In this document: in pieces, positions 24,001 to 36,000 of the stretch | Layout: each line of letters begins with the position of its first letter | Position numbering within the stretch: position 1 is the stretch's first letter | Source of the DNA: Pisaster brevispinus | Taxonomy: Eukaryota; Echinodermata; Asteroidea; Forcipulatida; Asteriidae | DNA length: 64,000 nt | NCBI GenBank assembly: GCA_023634235.1 | Contig: JAMKCF010000007.1 | Span: 15,816,592-15,880,591, forward strand | Reading direction: 5' to 3' | Made by a program: the position numbers and the translations under genes | Notes under the pieces: model-generated | What the model saw: only the letters and a program-made list of their open reading frames with translations | The model's database searches: none | What the model was told of the DNA's origin: nothing

Positions 24001-27000
24001 CATCACTGGCTCCCCTCCGCTAAAGTTGACTGATTACCGCATAACACCGAGGGAACGTGCTGTGTCTCTGTTTGGCCACTGCCTGCCAAAATCACTCCGA
24101 CTGTTTCACTGTCAAAGTTCTTCTTTCTTTTTTCTTTCTTTCTTTTTCGCCCGCACATTGCCAATCAGGGCATGATGATTGCATCCAGCTGGCCAGCTGA
24201 ACTTGGCAACACTTCAGGTTGGAGATCCTGTGTGCGCGAGGGGCGACCCGTTTGTTTGTTTTACAAAAAGTGCAACTGCTAGGCCCAGATAAAAGCCGGA
24301 CCTCCTGTAATAACATTATCTGCCAGGTGATGGTGGTGGGGAAGGATTCAAGGAAACTTTGTCACACTTAAGGGGTGTGCAGGTAGTTTTGCCATCGCTT
24401 GGGAATTAATACTGGAGATATTGTGTTGTGGACATTGGTGTACAGAGAAAAAACAGGTACGTTAAACTTGATATCAAGTAATAAGAAACTGGGTAAATTT
24501 TAAAATAATTTGGGGTTGAATAACAAGATTTGACTAGAGCAGGACCTGCGACCTTCGGATTAACATGCTCTACCAACTGAGCTATCCAGCCCTATGTTGG
24601 CGGTCTCCCTATTTTGTCAATATCTTTGTTCGGGGGTGTCAGTCAGAAGCCATTCAACCATAAGCTGCCGTGTAGCCAGGGATCACACCCAAGTTTACAA
24701 TACAACCTGGAAAGCGGCAGCCACGGGATCACCTTAAGGGGATGCAACTTTTTATTTCAAATATCAATTAATAAACCACAAGGAAAGCTTACTGAGTAAT
24801 TTTTTTTTTTTAATTTGGGGTTGAACAAAAAAAGGAAAGACTGATGGAATAGTGTATAGTTTCCTCACCTAACAAATCCATCAAAATCCGACTTCAATTT
24901 TTTATTTTGATGGACTTGCCACTTCTGCTGAGATAGGGTACTAAACAACACTTGAGGCAACATTTTGCATGTGGCAGTCAATAGATCAATCAATTAATCA
25001 ATCAATCAAAAGAAATTTATAAAGTGGACACAGAAGCGCTAAATTTTTCCGTATTCCACGAGCGCGCGTGTGATAACGAATTTATCTTCCAGCCTAGTAT
25101 AATTTAAGTAATTTCTCATGACAAGCGTCACACGTGCAACGCGCAAAGTTGAAAATTTCAGAGCGTTATTTCATGACGAACAGCATGCACGCGCAAAGTT
25201 TAGAATGTAATTTTTCGCACTGACCGTATGCAGAGCGCGACGCATTGGACACTCTCAATACGCAGAGTGCAATATAAAAACTGGGAGTAGGCAATCGCTT
25301 GATATCACACTCTGGTTCGAGCATCTGATTGGAGGATTAGCGTGACTGGAAGATAAAATGTGCAAATCTGTGAACATTTCTTTGTATTCAATCTTACAAG
25401 TGTTGTGCACACACTTCAAATATCTTTGTCACATACTTTTCGTTGAAGTGTTCTAGAACACTTGTCACTATGTTCTTGCAAAAAGAATACCCACACTGCA
25501 TGCAGTAAACTGTTGATGGTTTTTAAAGCATTCATCTCGACTCACTGGACATTTTTTGACAAGACGCAGTCAATCTCCATTAATACAGTATTAATTAACG
25601 ACATCCCACCAGCAAAGATTTTTTTTGGGATAAGGTAATTAAGATATCTAAAGTTTGAAATCACATAGCGCAGTCATCAAAACAACCAAGTGGAAAATGT
25701 TTATGATGTCACTTTGAATCTGTTGACTGCCACAATTAAAAGAACTGTTTCCGTTAGTTTAACTCAAAACACGCCAGTCTGACTGGTCACTAGGCCTGAT
25801 TAATTCACAAGGGGGATTGCCTCCCTGCCCTGTGTCATTGACTTGTTGCCCCCTGAAATGTTCCTGTAGAAATTTAAACTTCCCTCCCAGAGTTGCCCTT
25901 TAACATGGAAACATTCTGCAGCCGATTTCACGAAACGCTAGGATTAATCCTACCTCGAGTTAGGACGAGTAACTAGTCCTAACTTAGGATTAATCTTAAG
26001 GTTTATATGTTTCAGTGCAAGGCTGGGACTCGTCCTAAGTCCTAAGATTAATCCTAAGTTAGGAAGAGTTTGGTGAAATCGACGGCTGAGAACAAAGCAT
26101 CAGGCCTAGGTCATGGTACATTTAAAAAAATAAATAAATTCCCGCCAAAATTCATAAAACACTAATTGCTGATTACAACAAACATTCCTTATCTACATGT
26201 ACCGCACACACATCCTTGTCACTTGATTGGTGGAACACACGTCACATGTAATAATCTAATTTGCCATGTACACCGTCGCGCGCTCCAAAATTTAATATAG
26301 GAGTCCTATATGGATAATTATAGGATGCTTCGTACGCTTGACACAGCATCCTTTCCAAAACTCGGCTTGCCCTCCGAGTGAAATGGAATAGTCTCGATTT
26401 CACTTTTGACAAATGCACTCATGAATCCAGCATTTGTTATCAAGTATTTGTAAATTATTCACTACCTTGCAAATAAACACAAAAGTACCCTCAACAACCT
26501 ACATGAAAGACTGCACAATTTGTGACGCGGCTCAAAATGGGAGGGGGTGGGGGAAATATCCACAAGACCGCTGGGCTTGTACCTCAACATTTGTAAAGGA
26601 CTTCGATACTCAAGAGAACTGAAAGATATCTATCAGACTCATAGTCAACTTTTTTTCCACAAAGATACACACTGAGGTAGCCTATAGGCCTTTTCACACT
26701 GTCCAAAATCTCAGGGTCGGAACCGGTTCCGAACCGGAGATTTTGTTCACCCCGTTTCACAGTGTAAAAATTTCAACCCGCCTCCGATCCGGGTAGCATG
26801 CTCTAGCCGGATAGAAATCAACCCTGGCAGGGACCAGGGTTCAAAATCTCAATCCGGATCGAAATTGCATTTTTCGTTATACGGTTCACGCATTAGCTGG
26901 TTCACGTAAAGACCAGTGTGAATGTTGCTTATCTCTGATCCGTGTCGAAAAGAAGCGAGGCTGAACCGGAGAGGACCCGGGTAGGTTTCAACGCGGTTCG

Positions 27001-30000
27001 AAATGGAGGTAGTGTGAAAAGGCCTAAAGATTATTCAATTGGAGAAAAAAAACCAAGACCACCGGGCTTGTCCGTTTGTGAGTTTACTGGCCCGATGCTA
27101 AAATCACTGGCCTCAGTCCTGCGGTCCAGAGTTAACAAGGCACACTGTTGGAAGCAATGAGACTTATCTCATCTCTAAAAAGCTCTAGGACTTTCTTCTC
27201 AAAAACAACACTTCTTTCAGGACGAGATTATCACATTATTGCCCCCCACCCCTCCCCAACAAAACAGTTTAATTCTCACTTACACCACTTCTGTGCTTAA
27301 TTGTCGTTTTAAAACGTGACCTATTTTGCCATGTTTCCCTTCTCAAATCACTAGCAACAAGAGCATATATGACACTTAACTTATTGTTCCCTCACGTGTT
27401 TTCCCGTAGGCAGTCATATGTGCGACGTTTGTGCGTTCTACGGGAAATCACGCAGTAAGGCAGACATGGGCTAATTAAATTACGACTTGTGAAAAATGAT
27501 TTATGCATACAGGTATAAGAACTGACAAACAGTCACACTACATGCAATAACTACCAGCCTGTAAAAAAATATATATATATAATCGCAGATTCCTCCAGGC
27601 TGTTTTTCACGTATAGGTGGGGATGTGGGAGTTGGTCAGTGATTGATAACATCTTGATATGTTATTTGTTTGGGTTCTCTGCACCTGAGGAGAAAACCAT
27701 TTCACCCGAAGTCAGGAGAGCTTGATAGAGGAGTGGGAAAACACGTCCGAACAATCAGTGTAGAGTCTTCCGCTATAAGATTCCAAGGAGCTTCTGGGAA
27801 CAGTCTCTTAAAAGTGATAGAGAAGTTCGATCAAAGAGCAGGATTTCTTCATTTCTGAGGAAAATAACGGCCACTTTTTTTCCACCAGACAAATATAAGA
27901 CAAAAATTCTGAATTCAGATCAAAGTCTGACATTTCTCATCCCCGTGTATCCCATTAAAGACAACACGGGCATTGAAGTGAAGATTTGAAGCGTTACACG
28001 GTGATCAGAGTGAGAATTAGACCCCGTTTACACCAGATCCAGAAAGGTGGATCAGACCCGGGTCTGATCTGGCAATGTGGATTAACGGCTAGTCTAAACG
28101 CAAAAAAGCCGGATCAGACCCGGTTCAAGATCCGGCAATTTTTATCCACCTTTCGAGGAGGGTTGAATCCGGCAATTGGTGGATCAGATCCGGCAATTGG
28201 TGGATCAGATCCGGCAAAGTGGATTCCAAATACAAGTGTAAACGCAAAGGTGGATCAGACACCGCAATTCGATGTGGTCATTTCCGGTTTCGCTACGAAT
28301 GGCGCGCTTTTTGCTTGTGCTTTGGTGGGACATCTGTTGCTGTTTATACTTTTGTGTGTGCTGTGTGCACATGGACTGTGCGTGTGTGAAACGTTTTGTT
28401 GTTTTTATACATACATCGTTACGTTCGGAGCTTGCCTTGTTACTGTATTTTGTTAATTCCCATCTACAAAATATTTCTACCTGCATGGTGGTTGTTATCC
28501 GTATCATTTGCTGTACTGTATTTTCTGCATTCTACCTTCGCATTGATAATAAATATTTCTAGAAGTGGCGCGCTGTAATCGTGACCTTTGAGCTCTTTGC
28601 GAGGAGCGGTGACGTCGTGACCAATATACATCCGGTTCAAAAGTGGGATCGGAGCCGGATCAAGCGCTGGTGTAAACGCGACACAGGATCTTGATCTGCG
28701 GTCGTTAAAAAAATGCCGGATCTCAATCCACCTTTCTGGATCTAGTGTAAACGCGGTGTATAACTAGTTTGGGTGGGGGGGGGGGGGGCAACCATGTTAT
28801 GTAATTTCATTTCATTTTATTTTATTTATTGATTCTGGTTGTGAAGCCAAGGACTCTCAGAAAAGCGAACTAAATCACTATACTAGCCAAGAACCCAATG
28901 GAGAGAAGACAAGGAAGGAAGTTTCAGTTTTAGACGTGGGAGGAAAACCCCAGAGAATTATTCCAGGGCAAAACCCATGCAATCAGGCAGGGAGTGAAAA
29001 CCCAATCCACATAGTGCCCCCCGGTGGGATTTGAACCGGGGTCCCCAGAGGTGAAAGGCAAGGCAAGATACCACTACACCAACAACCTGACCGCCAATAA
29101 TCTCTCCTTGGAAGAAGGGTTCATTCTGAGAAGAACCAGGGTCTAATTTCATAGAGCTGTTCAAACACATAAAGTTGCTAAGTGTTATGGCAAAGCAAAT
29201 ATTATTAATCCCCAAATGGTTTCCTGCTCAGGAAGATGTAAGATCCTGTGAGAGGGAAAACCGCAAAACCACAAAATAAAATTGCGAACGACTCAACCGC
29301 AATCGGGACCCTTTCTTGCGGCCATCGGGTCAGAACCACCACACAGACAACATCCTGAACAGCTTCCCGTGGTTCCACACAGCTGATTTATATTTGATTT
29401 CATTAATTGATCTTGGTAAAAAAAAAAGTCTGGTTACAGCACCCGTAAAGTTAAGAAGGCCAAGTTTCAGTTTAAAGGGTGTTCATAACATCGGTGAGAT
29501 TGAAAATATAAAATGTTCACAGATTTACATTGCCTTCTGTGGTATAAAGATGGTCCCGTTGGGAAACTTCCCGAATAAATATTTTTTCCTTAAGTGCTAT
29601 ATAGCTTTTTTGAGAAATTTGTCAAACAATTACTTTTGATCTCGCGAGTCCAAAAGCCAATGTTTAAAAAATGTTTTTTTAAATGTTAAAACTTTCACAG
29701 AATTGTTATAATTTCACTTTATGTGAAATGTTGAGTCACATAAAGGGTGGATACTGGTCTTTGACAATTATTAACCAATGTTGTACACAAGATCCTTAAG
29801 GCATACGTTTGGTAATCACTCTCAAAATTAATGGCAATAAAAACTTACTTGGGTAGAAGTACAGCAGCTTTCAAAAGCATTTTGAGAATCATTTCACTTC
29901 AACATGTTCAACCACGGAGCAACTGCTCCATGTGCTTCAACGTAATTTACTTAAGGAAAAAGATACAAGTTTTTATCCCCCAAAATTTCAGAATCTGAGA

Positions 30001-33000
30001 AACGTTACTGTCGGTAACATTTCTCAGATTGTGTATTCCAATTACTGATTTTACTTCCTGCGTGGACATAACCGCTCCGGATTTTCAGCGATATATCTCA
30101 AAACGCTACCCCCTTTTGAAATTAAATTTTCACAGGTTAGTTTCATTGTACATATATATATCTTCTACATTTATGCATGGTTAACACAATCAAACGGTTC
30201 CAAAAACCAAAGGTATACGTTTCCTTCAACATACATTGCAGTAAAAAGTGGCAATAGACTTTACCGCAAGTCGCTTGATTCAAACAAGGCCTTAGTATAC
30301 CAGGGGTTGCCCTTAACTTTTTTTAGTGCCCGGCCAGCAGGACCAGTTAGCTTGTCCTTTCACTAGTCCGCCAAATTCTTCACTACAGTAGTCCATACTT
30401 CATATTAAGTGGATGCTTTCGAACACTGACCTAACACTGACCTAACACTGAACTAGCCGGACCACTTGGAGTGAATTTTTGACTGGTCCTCAGGTGTTTT
30501 GACTGGCATTTTGGCCAGCGGACCGAAGACAAACATGTAAGCATTGAATACCTCGCAGGTTTCAAAAAGCTGTTTTCAAAAAGTCTGACGTCAATGTCCC
30601 CTGGCTTTAACATCTCTATTTAAATCGTTACCTTTTATTCCTTGTGGGATAAAATAAACTATGAAGAGCGACAGAAATAAACTCCCAATTAGAGAAATGA
30701 AGTTACCATCTGACCATGATCATCTCAGGCATGTAATCTGATGCATTGGTTTGTTGATTGGTTGCTAAGTGACACAAATATCTGGAATGTTTCCACAAAT
30801 GTAGGCAATGTGCACGTCACTTCAATGGCAAAGTGCATTTTTATTGGTCAACTGCTGTTTCATTTTATTGCTATTATTTATTATATTTATTATTTTATAT
30901 TTCTGGTAATGAAACCAAGGATGCCTCATAAGTGAACTTAATCACTGTAGCTCGCAAACCTGAGGAAACCTGTAAATAAGGGTGTTTGCTATGTGAACCA
31001 GAAACACCGGGGTTAACCCCTACTCTTCCATGATAAGTGTTATGCGTTCTTTTATGTGCACAACCAATCCTAGTACACAGGACCTATGGCTTAATGTCCC
31101 ATTGGAATTAAACATAAATTATAGAAGTATCTTGCTCAAGGACACAAGTGCCGTGACTGGGACTCAAACCCGATGCACTCTGCTGATCAGAAACAATCAA
31201 ATTTGACAAGACAGGAGACCAACGCTGTACCAATCAAGGGGACGAATCTGTCTCTTCAACTTCATCCCAACTTCAATGTGTTCTCCACAGAATCAAATTA
31301 CAGTTACCTAGGGCTTAGATTTTATGGGAAAACTCAAAATTTGTAGCTCAAACTTTTACTGGATGAGAATTTTTTTTACAAGACCAGAATCAAAATGAGA
31401 AAAAAAACTTTGCACACAGTTTATTACAAGCACTAAGAGAATATTTCATTCTCATTTGTCTTTTGGGTAAGTATCCTTCAATAGGGCCTACTCAACTGAA
31501 CTGTAAGATACTTATCAGCCTCAAAGTCAAAATTGGAACATCAATTGTCTAATTTTTTAAAGACATTATACACAGTGAGGTATTTGTGTTCAACTAAAAA
31601 ACATGAGACTGCTGGACTTGTCCGGCCGTGAGTTTACTGGCCCAACACTAAATTCACTGGCCACAAGCCTGCCGTCCAGTGTACAGTTCAAGCCCAGAGT
31701 TACAGTTTTAACATGTTTAATGGGAGAATACATCGATGGAGAGTTTAGAATTGGAGCACAAGTAAAGAAATAAGTATGGGAAATGGTTGATACTGCTGAG
31801 GGACCCATAAAAAAAAAAAGCTTGCCAAAGGTCTGGGCCCCTGAGCATACACATGTGCATTCAATTTTGAGCCAGGAAGTATTTTGTAAAAGTGATCCTG
31901 TGTAGCATGTAGTAGGAAAAGTGCCCTGGAAGAACTGATGAACCGGCCCAATTTCATAGAGCCGCTATTGCAAAGCAGAACAATATTGCTTAACACTTTT
32001 CTGCTGAGCAGAAATGAGCTCAGGATACCAGTCACAATTGGTACAAGTGATAATTGTATTCTGGCTGGTAACCTTAGTCTGGTAAGCATAATCTTGTTGT
32101 GCTTAGCTACTATTTGAACTCCAGATAACCCCAGAAAACCTCAAGGCTAACCTCAAGTTAATGCCTGTTTAATTTTTCCCAAACATCTAAAGTTCACCCT
32201 GTCTAGAGCCACCTTCTCCAAACTTGTGCATCCGGCTCACAAAAAGACACCATTTTCATCAGCAGCATTGCAGTTTTAAAGGTACAGTTATAGCTTAGTT
32301 TTTGTCAACGAAAATGATAATATATAGGCAACAATATCAAGAAAGATACAATAAAAGTCAAATGTGAAAGTTCAGCTGAATTTAGTGTCTACTTGCTGAG
32401 AAAACAGCAACAAAAAACTGTCACAGTATTTTCACAAAAACCTCAAATCCACTCTACGCTTAGCGAGGTGACAGCGGGTACCAACCGCACTCTCTGACCG
32501 CAGCATTCTCGAACGGACACCAACCCTCACAAATCTGAATGAATCATCTCTCAGATTCAAATAATTGTGAGTGAAGAATTATACAAGCCACATTACTTCG
32601 AAGGGAATCATTTCTCAAAATAGTTTATACTATCAACAGCTGCAAGTGCTTCTCACCAAGTACTGTTTTTTATGGTCATTAAGTTTTTGGAGTCTTAACC
32701 TGCATCTATGACCCTACCCTTGAGGGAAGTGTACAAGCCTACCTAATGGTTCAGATACATGGAATATTTATGACCTAACTGTACCTAGAAAATGGGTCAA
32801 GGATTCACACTTGGGTGTTGGTTCTGGCTCGAGTGACCTTCACAAAAAAAAAAACACTCTTGAATTTCTATAATTGTTGCTGTCCATGGGGTCAGCGACA
32901 GCAGTGGGGCAACTTCAATGCAAACATTTTGCACTACGCTATGGGAGCTGCCTTCTGTGAAACCTCTTGGTTATTTCAAATATTTCTGCAAATGTGGCCA

Positions 33001-36000
33001 AGTAATTGCCATGCAACCGAAGGGCAAATTTTTGTTGAATACAAGTTTGCTGAGCACAGGGATAATTGATTTCAATCAGAATTAGGCTACATGTATGTAC
33101 ATGTATAGCCAAAATGCTATGTATAAATCATGCAATTGACATACATTTAGGCCCTATAAATGTAAATCATGCAATTTACATACATTTGCAAATGTAAATT
33201 ATGCAATTTACATACATTTGTAAATGTAAATTATGCAATTTACATACATTTGTAAATGTAAATTATGCAATTTACATACATTAGTAAATGTAAATTATGC
33301 AATTTACATACATTTGTAAATGTAAATTATGCAATTTACATACATTTGTAAATGTAAATTATGCAATTGACATACATTTGTAAATGTAAATTATGCAATT
33401 TACATACATTTATAAATGTAAATTATGCAATTTACATACATTTGTAAATGTAAATTATGCAATTTACATACATTTGTAAATGTAAATTATGCAATTTACA
33501 TACATTTGTAAATGTAAATTATGCAATTTACATACATTTGTAAATGTAAATTATGCAATTCACATACATTTATAAATGGAAATCTGCATCGACCCATATT
33601 ATGACCTAAGAGAACAGCGGCCAGTCTGAAATGGAAAGTGTTTGATTTTTCCAGAGAGAGGGAAACCATAGGGCCCGGAGAAAAACCCTCATGGTATAGG
33701 AGTAATACCGAGTTCAACACACAACTCTACTCACATATAGCCTTAGCCGGGCCACAGTGGTGAGAGGCAAGCGCTTTATGCAAAAGCCAACCATGCCACC
33801 CCCAAAATAGGATTTGTACTCAAAGACAGGTAGTAGATCTGTGTTCATACTTGCCTACTTTCTCTTTTTTCCTGTGTGTACTAATTTTTTTCATAAAGGG
33901 ACTAATGCCTTCACTGACAGAAATCTTCAAGAATATGGGAGTCACCAGGCTGGTCCTTCTACTGTCCTTGTTACTGGCGGCCTCCATCCACGGGGCCACT
34001 GGGCTCAACTACTGCCCTCCAGTATGGACCCAGTACCAGCTGCCCACAGGCTCCTTCTGCTACCGGCTCTTTGGCATCAGGAGAACCTGGCAGGAGGCGG
34101 AGGCGACCTGCCAGAAGTACACCATCTGCCAGGGCAAGGAGACGGCGCACCTTGTCTCAGTCGGCTCGGCAGAGGAGGAGGTTTTTCTGAATTCGTACTG
34201 GAAGGAGATGCGAGGTTCATTCGAAGGTAGTGTCAGCTTTCAAGTTTTTCATTGACCTTCACACATTTTTGTCATTAAAATTTTTTCCATTTATAAATCT
34301 TTATTAAACCTTTCTTCTTATCATCATTGTTTTTTGAAGTTAGAAGTGTTCTTTCATTCTTTCATATTTAATTCACTTATTTATTTATTTATTTATCTTT
34401 AAATTGATAAACTTATTAAATTTTGAGCAAAGTGCCTGGTTTGGAGCTATTTTCTGCAAATTACACACATCCACGGTGGCGCAAATATCATGCACTAATG
34501 TTATTCAATTGAACCCCACTCAATGTCTTTCAGCAAGAGGTGTGTCTCCAAAAAATATATCCATAAAAAAAACATCCACTCTGTTACCACAAAAACTTAC
34601 AACTAAACCATACAATTCCAAAGTTTCAAATCCGACTCGAGAAAGAAGTTGTTTTTTCAATCCTTTTTTTCCCCAACCAGGTGAAAAGGGCATCTGGCTG
34701 GGCTACCACAAGAGTACACTCACCCCTGGAAACCACTGGATATGGACCGACAAACTCAAGACCACGTACGAGAACTGGGGCGTCTCTGCCCCCGGGCAGC
34801 TGCAGAGCACCGCTGAGGGTGCTGGGTGCGGCCAGCAAGTCTCCACCGAGACTGACTGGCCGAGCTGGCGGCAGGCCGACTGCGGCATGAAGCAGCACTT
34901 TGTGTGCAAAATGCACGCCATGTGAGCGGTGCTGCTAAATGGAACTTGATTACAGGGACGGGTGTATGTGTTGTCATATTGTTTACATAGAGATTGAACT
35001 AGGTGTATATTAGTACTAGGGCATATCCTGGCAGACGTATTGTGTTGTAGATTGTGTATAATTAGTTAAAATCTGTACATTACATTAAGAGGAAAACAAG
35101 TGTAAAGTGGAATATAATTTGAGGTACAGACTCCTTGCATTGGCCACCATCGTTGAGGTCTTGAACAAAGTTAAGTCTTCCTTTAACCTCATTGAGGGCG
35201 CTGTTTGGGCTTTTAACGCCATATGCAAGCAGTCTATTGGATCGCTCACTGATCTCACATGCGGATACTGTCAACCAATTGTCTCCTATACTCCCACCTT
35301 TGACAAGGTAGCTTTGTTCCCCCACCCCCCCCCCCAGACACCCTCACACAAATGGGTAAACACCTCCTATTGTCCCTCTTTTGTTTGTACTTTTTGGCAA
35401 CAGCTCCCAATGTTTTGTACACACTTCCCAACTGGGGACCTTTACCCAGCCAGGAACCCTAATTGTCCTCTTCTGTTATAGGTCCCCGGTTTGAATGTGT
35501 GTACCTACCCACACGCCCGAGTGTGTAATTACGTGGACTCCATTGTTTTTCCTTTGCAATAGCAGTACTGGATCTATTTTCCCTTTTGTAATAAGTCCTC
35601 AGTTTGAATGTCACTACAAGTACAAGTACACACGGACACACAAATTTGTAAACACCTGAAATCTGGGACCTCCTACATGTATCGTCCCTATTCTGTTTGT
35701 AGTTTAACCTTTTTGGCAACATCTCCCAATGGTTTTGTCCACTTTCCAACTGGGAACCTTCACCCAAACTGGAACCCTGCTGTCCTCTATTTTTAAAGGT
35801 TCAGACAACTTACTGCACCCATATTATATTTCTCCCCAAGAACCTTCCTGTTAGAACTTCCCCAAGTAGTATTTGGGAAGATATCAACCAAGAAGAACCA
35901 AAAATAAAATATACATCACTTGACAACAGAGGGCAGTATACACCTCTTCCATATTATTTTTACAATCACATTGTATTTTGCACATTGATTGAGACAGTGT

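Noticed and set aside
27986..28456. 156-codon plus-strand ORF
   Set aside because: Lies inside a TIR element and translates its repeated GGATCAGA/GATCCGGCA motifs; no domain recognised.
33121..33580. CRISPR-like array of 32-bp repeats
   Set aside because: Units are head-to-tail without unique spacers, in an animal intron; it is a minisatellite.
35107..35481. 124-codon plus-strand ORF after the lectin
   Set aside because: No family similarity; it runs through degenerate roughly 300-bp repeats and C tracts downstream of the lectin stop.
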